64,000 nt of DNA from Letharia columbiana (Eukaryota; Ascomycota; Lecanoromycetes; Lecanorales; Parmeliaceae), in NCBI RefSeq assembly GCF_014066305.1, contig NW_023501064.1, positions 1-64,000 on the forward strand, in the 5' to 3' direction. Position numbers and translations under genes: made by a program. The notes beneath the pieces are model-generated. The model was not told the DNA's origin. It did not search any database and saw nothing but the letters and a program-made list of their open reading frames with translations. Of this stretch, positions 13,281 to 25,549 are shown piece by piece. How positions within the stretch are numbered: the stretch's first letter is position 1; each line of letters begins with the position of its first letter.

Positions 13281-16200
13281 CTTTATAAGAAGATAATATT
13301 ATAAAATAGAGCTAAGAATAAAAGAAAAGTAATAATAGAATTAATTAAAATAAAAGTAATTAAAAAAATTATTTTATTTATAATATATAGATATAATTTT
13401 TAGCTCTATATTTATTATAATATCTATATTAATAATTTATAAATTAAGATTTAAGATTATATTAAGAATAATAAAAATTATATTCTTAAAAGTATTTCTA
13501 AATATATATCGCTTATTAAATTCTTTATTTTTAAATATTCTTTTAATATATTTAATTAGATCTTCGACTTTATAAATAAATATATTAATATTATAAAATC
13601 TAATATAAAGTTAATATTTTATTTCTACTTTAAAAATAAATTCTTTTATTCTATTCTCCGCTTCTCCGCTATATATCTATTTCTAATATATCTTAAAATA
13701 TATAAATTAACTTTACTATAAGAGTTAAGCTTTATATAAATTAAATAATAAATTTATAAATCTTATATAACTTTAAATATAGTTAAAACTCTCTTTTAGC
13801 GTAAGTCCTCGTTATAGCGAAGTCTAAGAAATATTATATTAATATTAAAAACTTTATATATATTAAATTAAAGAAATATTATTCTAGATATAGATTTACT
13901 AGCTCTATTAAATCGAATAAAGATATTAATTATCTATTTTTAAGGATTTCGTCTTCGAAATAAATATATCTACTTATACTATAAGCTCTATCTTAATCTA
14001 AAAAATATATAATCTTTATTTTCTTTATCTTCTATATAACTCTATTTACTTTCTTATTATAATTTTATAAAAGTATTATACTCTATTATATTTTATTATT
14101 TTATTAAATTAAAAGAGTATTAGATTTTTAGCGGAGATATAATATTACGATATTTATAATATATAATATTTATTTTATAAGATAGATATTTCTTAAAATA
14201 TATATTTAAATATCTTTTAAACGAGTTAAAATTTATAATATTTATTTAGTAAAGTAAGCTTATAATATATATAGAATTAAGATATTAATTCGAAGAAAGA
14301 GCTACTTTTAAAGAGTATTCTTATAAATTAACTAATTCTCTTCTATTATCTAATATTATATTATAAAATTATATTTATTACGAACTAATTAATATAGTAA
14401 AATATATAATTATTAGATATTCTTAGAGTAAAACTATCGAATATATTTTAATTATTATAAAATTATAAAGAGTATTTATTTAATATTATATTAGTCGATA
14501 TAATATATTTAAATAGCGAGAATATTCTTTATAATAGTAATATATTCTATCTCGCTATCGTTATTATAAAATTATATCTAATATCTATTAATCTTATTTA
14601 TTAATCTTATCTATTATATTTATTTAAATCTTATCTTTAAACTTTAATATTCTCTATATATTTTTATAAATATTAGATTTTTTTTTCTATATAAAAAGAT
14701 ATAGTATAGATATTAGAGGAGTATATATTATTATATATTTTAATTTTAGTATATACTCTATTTCTTATAATTAATCTATTTTAAATAGATATCTAATATA
14801 ATAAGATAAGCTATTCTATAAGAAACATCTCTTTTATAGGCGATATATTTATATAATTAAATACTTCTCTATATTAGAGATAACTCTTAAAATAATAATC
14901 TAAAAGTATTATTTATATCTTTATCTACTTTATCTTTATAAAATAAATATTATAACTTTAAATAAAAGACTTACTCTTATAATCCTCTAATATTAATTTT
15001 AATTAGAATATTAATTTAATAGTATATTAATATATTATAATAACTAGATAAAAGAGTAATATAATATCGATAGATTTTTAATAATTAATTATAATATAAA
15101 ATAAGATAGATAAATAGAGTATATATAGTATTTACTTTTATCTTCGTCTTTATAATCTATCTATATAATTTCTTAAATCTTATTATTATTTTATAATTTA
15201 GATTAAAAAAGATATATAAAGCTAGCTATAATTCTTATTTTTTCTTTTAATTAATTACTCTAAATTCGAAAATAAAATTTATTATTATAAACTATTACTC
15301 GCTTAGCCTTAATTAACTTATTATATATTCTCTATTCTATATTATATATTAATAGAGATATATATAAAAATAATATAATAATATTTAATAATATATCTTT
15401 TAAAATTATATCTTAATAATATATTCCATTTAATATCGTATTAATATACTATTTAATTAAAGATATTATTATATAAAATACGATATTAATAAACTTCGAA
15501 AGCGACTTAAGAAGCCTAATAGATTTAGAATAGATTTCGGATAGATATACTCGACTAACCTTCCTTATATAAATCGTCTACTTTTCGCCTTATATATAGA
15601 TAAGCTCTCTAAGATAATTAATTAATTTAATAAAATTTTTAATTAACTTAGTATTTAAGCTCTTTATTTTAATCTCTACTTTATAATATAATAATTAAAG
15701 ATAATAATAATAAGATTTCTATAAGAGTTATAACTATTATATAATAAATATAATTTATAATTTAAAGATTAATAAAGTTTAAAGAATACTATTAAATTAT
15801 CTCGAAATAAATTAATTAAATATTTAATATTACGATAATATTACTAAGCGATATAATATTATAATAAAATTTTCCTCTATTCTTTAAATATTTAATTAAT
15901 AAGCTAGCTAACTTATAAGTAATATATTAAATAAATATTCTATAATTTAGATTTATAATCTATTAAAAGTAATAGATAGAATACTTAGTTAATTAGATTT
16001 AATTATAGAGAGTATTATAAATATATATATCGTTAAGTCTTAGTAAATCTTTCTTATCTCGATAAATCTTCTAATTTAGTTAGATAATATATTTCGATAG
16101 TTTTAGATATCTAATACTAAGGTATTCTACTTCGAGACGAGATTTTAACGAGATAGAGTTAGATTAAGATAATATTTTTTTATCGAGATAATAAGAGTAT

Positions 16201-16933
16201 TTTATTATTCTCGCTAAGTCTATTAATTAAATTAACTTCGAATTATTACTCTTATAATATCTCTATATTATTCTTTTAAAGAATAATCTTATATATCTTC
16301 TAATTATCTTTTTAAATATCTATATCTTATACTCTAATTTAAATTATAATATTATATTTTAATTTTATTCTAAATATATAATATTAAAATTTAAAGAGAT
16401 CGTTTAAAGATACTTAAGATCTATCGAGTTAATAAGATATATCTTAAAATCTCGCTTTCGAGTTAGAATAAGATTGAAGTTTCGAGAAAATTTAAAATCT
16501 CGATTCGAAATCTTATCTCGACTTTAATCTCTCTTAAAATCTTATTAAGTTACTTATCTTATAATATAGCGTATTTACTTAATATTAATCTTATTTTAAT
16601 AATTTAATAAAAATTAATTAAGTTATTTTATTTTATCTATTTAATTTTATTAATATTAAAATTTATATTTATTAAATTTTATTTATAAGAGAATATATAT
16701 AAAGAGAAGTATTAAAATTTAAATTATGTAATTTTTAACGTCTTAGCGATTATATAATATAAATAATTTAATACATCTTAGCGTATTTATATTAAGTCGC
16801 TCTTTTCTTTATAATAACTCTATTATTAATATAATTACTAGTCGAAAAGATATAATATAATATAGGATATTAATCTATCATATTATACTCTAATATAATA
16901 TAAGTTATTAAGATTTACATAATTTTATATCTA
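13281..16933. other. AT-rich RIP desert, no gene seen
   Basis: Very AT-rich, with stops throughout and rare CpA/TpG. No retroelement domain, transposase or RNA gene could be read on either strand. It lies between the gypsy 3' LTR and the little-mutated repeat module. It probably contains further unrecognisable element remains. Confidence 0.5.
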
Positions 16934-17775
16934 ATCAGTATATATAAAAGAATAAGGTAGGGCTGAACTAGAAAACCTTGAATTTGTATGTGCAGCCAAT
17001 CATAAATTCGTCAGGTCTACGCTTTTTGGTTAGACACCGCGGGTAAATAAATTAGCGTCCGTAACCATCAAAAATCTACAAAAATCTATATGCAGAAGTC
17101 TTCCCCTCTGAAATAACCAGCTCCCTAAGGATACTATTACTTTATAATTTCGTAAATTATAAAGCTCAGTGTGCGCTTTCTAACGCTATAAAAATAATGA
17201 AGTTTGGTCTACTATTGATGAGTTAAACTGACATTCAAATATCGTAGTCACACCAAATGCGTCCGCGACGGGATCGGATAATAATCCTTCCACCTGTTTG
17301 TGTAACCATTCTTCTTCCACCATTCTACCAATTCTATCAATTCCACCAATATAAACACAATCGTCCTCGATACCCCTCGCCCAAAGGTTACTCAACGTTT
17401 CAGGCACGTACACCCCTTTTGCCCGCCTCTTAGAGCCCCTACTGACGCCCCCAGACCACCCCTCAGCGAATCCGCTACTACTAGCAATCGAGGCCGTAAG
17501 CGAGCCCAACAGCTACCTACTACTACTCATAAACGCGTTAAAAGACCCTCAAAAAGAGCCCGAACGGATACGTCCTCCCCTACATACTCCTCCCAAGCCA
17601 GCGGTAATACCTTCCAACCCAGCGATGCTACCTCCCAAGACGCGTCTTCCTCCCCTACCCTATTTTGAAGCCTCTTAACGCGTGTTAGATCCTGAACATC
17701 GTCAAGAAGAAGCTCCTAAAAATATGATAATCACACCAGACGCGTCCGGGATCGGATAATAATCCTTCCACCTAT

Positions 17776-18840
17776 TTGTGTAACCATTCTTCTTCCACCA
17801 TTCTACCAATTCTACCAATTCTATCAATTCTACCCTCGCACTCAGTTGAACAAGAGGAGGATCTACAACAGGCGAATGCGGAGAACACTGCGGAGAACAT
17901 TGCGGAGACAGTCATCAGCAGCAGTGACACAACAGGCCTACTCTCCACGGTCTCACACCAGCCCGATACTCAGTAAGAGGAGGAACCACTGCAGCAGGTA
18001 AATGCGGAGAATATTGCGGAGACAGTCATCAGCAGCAGTGACACAACAGGCCTACTCTCCACGGTCTCACACCAATCCACTCAGCCAATGCAAGAGAAGT
18101 CACTACAGCAGGCGAATGCGGAGAACACTGCGGAGAACATTGCGGAGATAGTCATCAGCAGCAGTAACACAACAGGCCTACTCTCCACGGTCTCACACCA
18201 ATCCACTCAGCCAGTGCAAGAGAAGTCAATACAGCAGGCGAATACGGAGAACACTGCGGAGAACATTGCGGAGACAGTCATCAGCAGCAGTAACACAACA
18301 GGCCTACTCTCCACGGTCTCACACCAATCCACTCAGCCAATGCAAGAGAAGTCACTACAGCAGGCGAATGCGGACAACACTGCGGAGAACATTGCGGAGA
18401 TAGTCATCAGCAGCAGTAACACAACAGGCCTACTCTCCACGGTCTCACACCAATCCACTCAGCCAGTGCAAGACAAGTCAATACAGCAGGCGAATGCGGA
18501 GAACACTGCGGAGAACATTGCGGAGATAGTCATCAGCAGCAGTGACACAACAGGCCTACTCTCCACGGTCTCACACCAATCCACTCAGCCAGTGCAAGAG
18601 AAGTCAATACAGCAGGCGAATGCGGAGAATACTGCGGAGAAACCAAGCGGCAACAAGGCCCCCAGCACCAAGAACACGGCTCAGCTCTCTAAGATCCCAC
18701 GTCAAATCATCACTCAGCAAGCGGAGAACACCACTGCAACTTGGCCTGTCATCCCCACTGCATTAATATGGTACATCACTGCAATAACGTTACAAGAGGA
18801 GGATCTACTGCGACGATCACAGTCAATTGGGCCTCTGTAG
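17776..18840 (+). pseudogene. Tandem-repeat reading frame (42-residue units) broken by one RIP-type stop
   Basis: One frame runs from ATG 17776 to TGA-less open sequence ending at a TAG at 18838-18840, interrupted only by TAA at 17974-17976. At the equivalent position every other unit has CAA (17851, 18091, 18217, 18343, 18469, 18595), so the stop is exactly a CAA>TAA change of the RIP type. Downstream of it, 250 codons are open from ATG 18088. Each unit reads QEKSxQQANAENTAEN, IAExVISSSxTTGLLS and TVSHQSTQP: acidic/Asn-rich helical-looking halves alternating with Ser/Thr-rich halves. The tail (AEKPSGNKAPSTKNTAQ...) is unique. No signal peptide, membrane segment or known domain is visible. 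I do not recognise the protein; it may be element-encoded, or the frame may be open by chance because the unit length is a multiple of three. Confidence 0.4.
17851..18650 (+). repeat. 126-bp tandem array (about 6.5 units)
   Basis: Unit starts (CAA/TAA codon) are at 17851, 17974, 18091, 18217, 18343, 18469 and 18595. Spacings are 123, 117, 126, 126, 126 and 126 bp; the last unit diverges after about 55 bp. The early short spacings are in-frame deletions. The units differ by a few transitions only, much less than the ruined copies at 744-1180 and 2010-2480. Confidence 0.9.
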
Positions 18841-18990
18841 GAGGGACATCGGACGATGTATATTTGGACGAATTGAAACCGTCCGATGTCTACAGCTATC
18901 TCATTATTCGAAAGATTTCACTGCGGCAGGAGATATTATGGGATTCACACCACTAATTAACACGTTATCTCCATTTCTTTCCGGTATTTC

Positions 18991-19787
18991 GATACTTCTT
19001 GCTATAAGGATATAGCCTTTCTCTATTTTTTATAGGTAATTATTACGGATCAATCCTCCACACTCGATATACCTTCCTAATTAGGCCTTAGCGCGCCTCT
19101 CTCCGCATATATATACCTATACTATATAGATTAAATAATTTTATAGTGGTGGTAGTAGGTCAAAACGTACGCACAGTAAGCGATCAGAGTCCGATTTGAC
19201 TTAGGGATAGGGCTAAAATTCAATTTAAATTAAAAAGAATCCAACTCCATTTGACTTAGTCATGAATTTAATTAGAATCTTTACTTATATAATATAAGAT
19301 CTTAATGGGATTATTCTACGATATAGTATATCTATAATATTATTATTATAAAATAATATATATATAAAATATTTATTAAATTTTTATTTAGAAGTAGATA
19401 TTCTAATTATTATTCTAGTTAACGACTACGCTAAATTAATAAGATATAGAATTAAATATAATTATATTTTATTACTCTATATATATAAAAGAAAGCGAGC
19501 TATATCTATTAATAATAAGAAAAGCTTATCTTCTTTTAGTGTTAGTCGCGCGAAATCCACCGATACTTTATAATTAAAGCCGTCGACAATGATTTTATAT
19601 ATCTATTATATATTTTCGATATCGCTATTTAATATAAAATTATATATATTATAATTATAATCTTCTTATTAAATCGCCAACTTAGGAAAATTAATATATC
19701 TCTTAATATTCCTTTTAAAAGTATTATAGCTTAATATAATAAGCTATATTTCTTTAAGCTATCTTCTTATAATATATAAAAAAAAGA
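18991..19787. other. Transition from module to AT-rich desert, no gene seen
   Basis: Moderate composition to about 19300 (including GTGGTGGTAGTAGG near 19146, and two ATTTGACTTAG repeats near 19193 and 19249), then heavily RIP-like sequence. No coding potential was recognised. Confidence 0.4.
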
Positions 19788-22700
19788 TTAAATATAGAAA
19801 GTATATAAAAGTATATTTAATAATTCTAGAATAGATTAACGATACTTATAATAATAATTAGAATTAAGAATTAGATATACTCGAATAAGAGATAACTTTA
19901 TATTATTTATATAATAGCGATAATAGTAATTAAGATTAAAATATTAATTTAGATAGCGTAGCTTTCGTAGTAAGCTTTTTATTATTATATACTAAATTAA
20001 TTATATATAAGTAAAGATCTATAATTTTATCTTTTAAATATAATTATATTTAATATTTTAAGATTTTTATAATAGCTCGATACTTATTAACTAGCGCGTT
20101 AATATTATTATATTTAAGCTATAATAATATTTATTATTAAATTCTATATTACGCTCTTAAGTAGCTTAAAAAATAAGATTTACTTAATTATTAACGCGTA
20201 TAATAGAATTATTCTTAATACTTATATCTTATTTAACTTCGATATTATTTATTTTCTCTTAATTTAAGTTTTCGTCTTTATTTATATATATAATAATTCG
20301 CGCGATAAATAAAACTTTAGACTTCTTTATAATTACGCTTATATACTTTTTTTATATAATACTATTAAAATATAAGTCTACTAGAATAATAATTAGAACT
20401 AGAAGTTACTTATCGCTTATCTATTATATCTTATCTAATTTATTTAAAAGCTTACTTCTATTATAATAACGATATATTAATATATTTAATTTTATACTTT
20501 TTAATAATTATAGCGTAATTAATAGTTAAGATATTAACTTTCTTTATTTTCTTAATTAGTTTCTTCTTAAATATAAATATATTTATTCGCTATCGTAATC
20601 TCTTAATATTTTTATTTTTATTAAGCTTATTCTTCGTTTTTCGTTTTAGCTAAGAGTTTAATTATCGCTTAATTAATCTATATTAAAACTCTTTAATATC
20701 GCTATTATTATTAATATTTAATATTTATTATAATAAATTATTAGACTTAATCTCTTCTACTTTAATTATTATAAAAAGATAAATTAATAGATATATATAA
20801 AAGAATTAAAGGGTTTATATAAATATCTATAAATATTAAGCTATTCTTAATTTTAATTAAAGTTTATTTTATTAAAAAGTGCGTTAATTCTAATAAGTAT
20901 CGATATTAGAAATAAAGAGAATATATATCGCGCGCTATTTTAAGTATATTATTATAGAGTTCGACTTAAAGAATAATTATTTTTATAAAAATAATAAGAC
21001 TTAAAAATAAGAAAGTAAGAATAAAATATACGAAAATTTTAATAAGTTATAATAGTTTAGCGCTAGTTAAATTAGATAAAAATAATTACTTATTAACTCG
21101 CTCTTTTAGATCTTTTATTTTTTAATCTATATAAATTATAATAATAATTATAATTATTATAGAAGTAGCTAAGATTATATTAGATAATAGCGCTTAATAA
21201 ATATAATTCGCTTAAGCTTAAATCTTTAAAATTAAAGAGAAAATATTTTATTAATATCTAATTTAAGCTAGATAATTTAAAATAATTTAAAAATTTAATA
21301 TACGCGATAGATATCTAAGCTTTTCTTCCCCTCTTCTTTTCTTTTAAAATTTTCTTTTTTATATTAACTCTTTTTATTATTAGATTATCTTCTTTATATA
21401 TTAAACTTCTATTTAAATAATTTAATATTATTATAATAATATTAAAAGTATAACGCAGTTATTAAGCTATATATTTATTCTTTATCTTTTAATAACTTTA
21501 AGCTAATATATAGATAGACCGCGTGAAGAGTTTAACTTATATATACTTAATCTATTATTAATAGATCTTCGAAAAAACTAATACTATTCTAGAGTGCTAG
21601 ATATAGCATTAAAGTAAAGTCTTTATTAGATATCATTATCACTTTAATTACTATTACCTCTCGCTTTAATAGATATTACTCTTTACTTTAATAGTATTAA
21701 AGCATTAATAGAAACTAGATAATATATTCTTCTAGTTATTATTATATTTATTATATATAACTAACGCGAGCTATAGCTTAAGCTTTACGCGAGATTTATT
21801 ATTATTAAAAATTAATTAATCTTATAATCTTAAAGCTCCTCTTTTAACGCCTAGTTTATTAAATTATATTTAATTAAAATCTATTAAAGCGCTATTATAT
21901 TTAAAGATTCGCTTTTAAAATATTATATAAGATAATAAAAGTCTTTCTAATTCGTTAATTTAAGAGTAAATCTTTTATTATTACACTTTATAATTAGCTC
22001 TAATAATTTCTATTTAAATAGATATTTATCTTTATATAATATATAAAAAGCGAGTTATATTATAAAAAAGAATTTAAATCTCATGATTATCTTAGTTAAG
22101 TCGTTTAGAGTAAAGAAAAGAATATACTTATTTTTAGCTATTAAATTAGTTAATTATTATAAATATAATTATAAGATATAATTATATATTATTAATTACT
22201 TTAGTAGTTATAAAAAGCGTAAAAGAAATAAAATTATATAATTAAGTATTTATAAACTTTTCTCTTCTAAGTATTTATTTTAATTTAGAGTTTAATCGCT
22301 ATCTAATTAAAAAAAGGATGAGATATAAAAAGTATATAAAAGTATATTTAATAATTTTAGAATAAATTAACGATATTTATAATAATAATTAAAATTAAGA
22401 ATTAGATATACTTGAATAAAAGATAACTTCGCGTTATTTATATAATAATAAGAGTAATAGCTAAGATTAAAGTATTAACTTAAATAGCGTAACTTTTATA
22501 ATAAACTTTTTATTACTATATATTAAATTAATTATATATTAATAAAGATTTATAATTTTATCTTCTAGATGTAATTATATTTAATATTTTAAGATTTTTA
22601 TAATAGCTTGATATTAATTAGTTAGTATATTAATATTATTATATCTAAGCTATAATAGAGCTTATTATTAAATTTTATATCGCGCTTTTAAGTAGTTTAA

Positions 22701-22995
22701 AAGATAAAGTCTATTTAATTATTAGCGCGTATAATAGAATTATTTTTAATACTTATATCTTATTTAGCTTCGATATTATTTATACTCTTATAATCTAAGC
22801 TTTTATCTTTATTTATATATATAATAATTCGCGCGAAAAGTAAAACTCTAGACTTTCTCTAAATTACGCTCGCGTATTTTTTTTATATAATACTATTAAA
22901 ATATAAATCTACTTATTAGAATAATAACTAGACTTAGAAGCTATTTATCGCTTATCTATTATATTTTATCTAATCTATTTAAAAGTTTACTTCTA
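19788..22995. mobile_element. Second LTR-like pair with a short interior
   Basis: Direct repeats 19788-20460 (about 673 bp) and 22319-22995 (about 677 bp) align end to end with transitions only. The second begins TGAGATATAAAAAG, a plausible LTR TG start, and both finish ACTTCTA. The 1.86-kb interior is too short for gag-pol and shows no readable RT or integrase. This suggests a non-autonomous (LARD/TRIM-like) or internally deleted LTR element. No matching target duplication was found, so a simple direct duplication is not excluded. Confidence 0.55.
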
Positions 22996-24838
22996 TTTTC
23001 TTATTAAGTCTATTAATTAGATTAAAGTTTATATCTTATTTTTATATAAATATCTAATCGCGTATTAAATAATATCTTATTATTTAAGACTTTTAAATAT
23101 AATCTAGCTAAGAAAAGAATCTATTATATAAAGAATTATAAATCGTAATATATATTTTTATAGCGATAGAGAATTCTAATTATCTTTATAATTATTATTA
23201 TTTAAAGATAATTATAATAGCGAAAAATACTTATATTCTTATTTTTAATCTAGAATTAGAATTATATAATTAACTTATTAAGATTTTAGATTTAAACGAT
23301 CTATACTCTTATAGAGGCGCTTAGATCGCTTAAATATATTAGTAATATTCTTATATATTAATTTAATATTAATAAGCTTAAAAGTCTCTTATATCTCTTC
23401 GCTCGCCTTATTAGATATAAATCTATATCTTATTATATTATAATTTTTAGATTATTATCTAGCCGATTCTAATAGTAATATTTATTCTTTTTTATTCTTA
23501 AGCGCCTATACTATATAGTTTCTAAGAACTATATATTTTATTCTAATAAAAAATATATATAAAAGAGAAAGATAGTAAACTTTCTTAGATTTTATAATTT
23601 AAGATTTCTTATAAATAAGTTTAATATAAGTAAGATTAGTATATAAATAATAAGTCTATTTAAATATAAATTAGAATATTAAAATTAAAATTAATATAGA
23701 GAAAAACTTATATTAATAAATATTATTTTAGCGATTCTTTTTTAAGAAAATTTTTATAAGTTATATAAGACTCCCACGTAATAAGAATAAATATTCTTTT
23801 AAGAGTTTATTATATCTTCGAAAATTTCTAGATATTTAATCTTCTTTCTAATAAATTCGATTATAGTTTATTATACTTATTACTATAATAAAAAGATATC
23901 GATAAATATTTAATCTTTTATACTTATATCTTTTCTATTAACGTTATTATAAAATCTATATTCTCTAAAAAGAAGTTAAGAATTTTTAAATCGCTTAATC
24001 TTTTAATTAATAATATTTAATTATATATCGATAATTATATCTTTATCTTCTTTCTTTATATCGAGTTACTTATCGCGCTTTATATTAATATTCTTAGTAA
24101 AATCTAGAATTAAAACTATATCTAACGAATCTAATCATTTATAGAGTTTATTATCTTCGATATAATATATAAAATATTACGCGTAAATATTAATTATAAT
24201 ATTAGAAAGATATTAGAATAATTATAATAATAATTAGAATTTATAATAAGTATATTAATTATATATAATATATTCGATAATTCTCTTTTTATTTTCTTCT
24301 TTTTTTTAGAAGTAATTTTTTAATATTTTAAGAAAGCTAGAAGTCTTTTTTTAGCTATTTATTTCGCTATTATATTTATATTATTTTATTTTCTTAAGAT
24401 TACTCTTAATAATTTATATATATTTAAACTTATTAAATACTAGCGCGATTTTACTATATTCTTATTTTTAAAATATTTATCTACTATTTTTTATATCTTA
24501 CTATTACTTAAGCTTTTTAAAATATTTTTATTTCTTTAGAGATAATATAATAGAGCGAATTAAAGTTATTATCTTTATTAATAATATTAGCTTTTATAAT
24601 ATTAAGAGATAATAGAAAGTATATAAATTTACTTATTTAATTAAATTCTTACTTAAGATAGTTATAATAATAATTTTTATATAAAAAGCTTACTATAAGA
24701 TATTAAAGAATATATTATAAAGAGTATATTAGTATTATAATAGAAACGATAAGAAAATTTAAGTAGAATTATATTACTATAAAAGGTAATATAATTAGAA
24801 AAAGTATTAGAAAAGGCTAAAATATAAGAAAATTTAAG
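22996..24838. other. AT-rich RIP desert, no gene seen
   Basis: No open frame or recognisable protein remnant on either strand. One isolated less-mutated patch lies near 24845-24880 at the edge of the next feature. Confidence 0.5.
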
Positions 24839-24878
24839 AACGCGCTAATTAAAAAACAGGCTAGTTTACTAGCGCGTT
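24839..24878. repeat. Short hairpin in a less-mutated patch
   Basis: AACGCGCTA (24839-24847) and TAGCGCGTT (24870-24878) are perfect inverted 9-mers with a 22-base loop containing ACAGGCTAG. CA and TG dinucleotides, otherwise rare here, are retained in the loop. A small element end or chance; no function is assigned. Confidence 0.35.
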
Positions 24879-25333
24879 TTCGCGTTTTTTCAAATTCTTA
24901 TTTATAAAGAAATTTAACGCTAATTTTTAATATTATAAAGTTGAATTTTAATTAAATTTTTTTAAATTTAATAATCTAACTAGAATAGTTAAGGATTATT
25001 ATTAATAATAAATTTTTTCTAGCTTTTATATAATAATAGACATCTATTTTAAACTTCTAAGAATCTAGATCTAAGAATTTTATAAGATAAGTTTATCTTT
25101 TTTTAGATTTTATTTTACGCCTTCGATTTATTATACGCGTTTTCTCTTTTAAAGAATAATTAGAAAGATAATTAGAATATTAATTAGATCGCTTACTTTT
25201 AGAATACTATTTATTTTATACTTATATTTAAAAAGATATAATAATAAATATAAATACTTTTAATAAAGAATCTTTATTAATAAACTCTTAACTAGCTACT
25301 TAGTTTTTTAATAATAAAGAAATATTAAATAAG

Positions 25334-25549
25334 TTAGAAAGTTCTAAAAGCGATAAATTAGAAAGTTCTTAAAGTAATTAATTAGAAAGTTCTAAAGATA
25401 TTTAATTAGAAAGTTCTTAAAGTAATTAATTAGAAAGTTCTAGAGATATTTAATTAGAAAGTTCTAGAAGTAATTAGTTAGAAAGTTCTAGAGATAATTA
25501 ATAAGAAAGTTCTAGAAGTAGTTAATTATAAAGTTCTAAAAGTAGTTAG
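25334..25549 (+). repeat. 24-bp tandem array, 9 units, coding-like period
   Basis: Units begin exactly every 24 bp at 25334, 25358, 25382, 25406, 25430, 25454, 25478, 25502 and 25526. Each reads TTAGAAAGTTCT plus 12 variable bases. In frame this is Leu-Glu-Ser-Ser followed by (Arg/Lys)-Ser-Asn/Asp and a final codon that is often TAA, the RIP product of CAA. It looks like the remnant of a protein with an 8-residue Ser-rich repeat. The surroundings (about 25157-26343, bracketed by inverted copies of a 21-mer) may be one dead element. Confidence 0.65.

Larger units (their letters stand above)
16934..18990 (+). repeat. Repeat module, right copy: long, little-mutated island in the RIP desert
   Basis: Starts ATCAGTATATATAAAAG and carries the shared end block to about 17050. 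Two related ~100-bp segments with (attctacca)n minisatellite follow (about 17258-17345 and 17738-17830), separated by an insert absent from the 1-743 copy. Then comes the 126-bp array and a 3' part to about 18990. Base composition is near that of ordinary genes. Open frames overlap: plus 17355-17678 has no stop for 107 codons but no early ATG, and minus 17509-17186 has 107 codons from an ATG. I cannot decide which, if either, is coded. No known domain is recognised. Orientation is inverted relative to 1-743. Confidence 0.75.

Noticed and set aside
17186..17509. 107-codon minus-strand frame (VEEEWLHKQVEGLLSDP...) inside the right module
   Set aside because: It overlaps an equally long plus-strand open stretch, resembles no known family, and its counterpart in the left copy continues from antisense array sequence. 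Described within the module instead of being called as a gene.
16934..18990. Starship (captain-bearing giant element) interpretation
   Set aside because: No tyrosine recombinase (DUF3435) sequence is readable anywhere in the window, so there is no positive evidence for a Starship.
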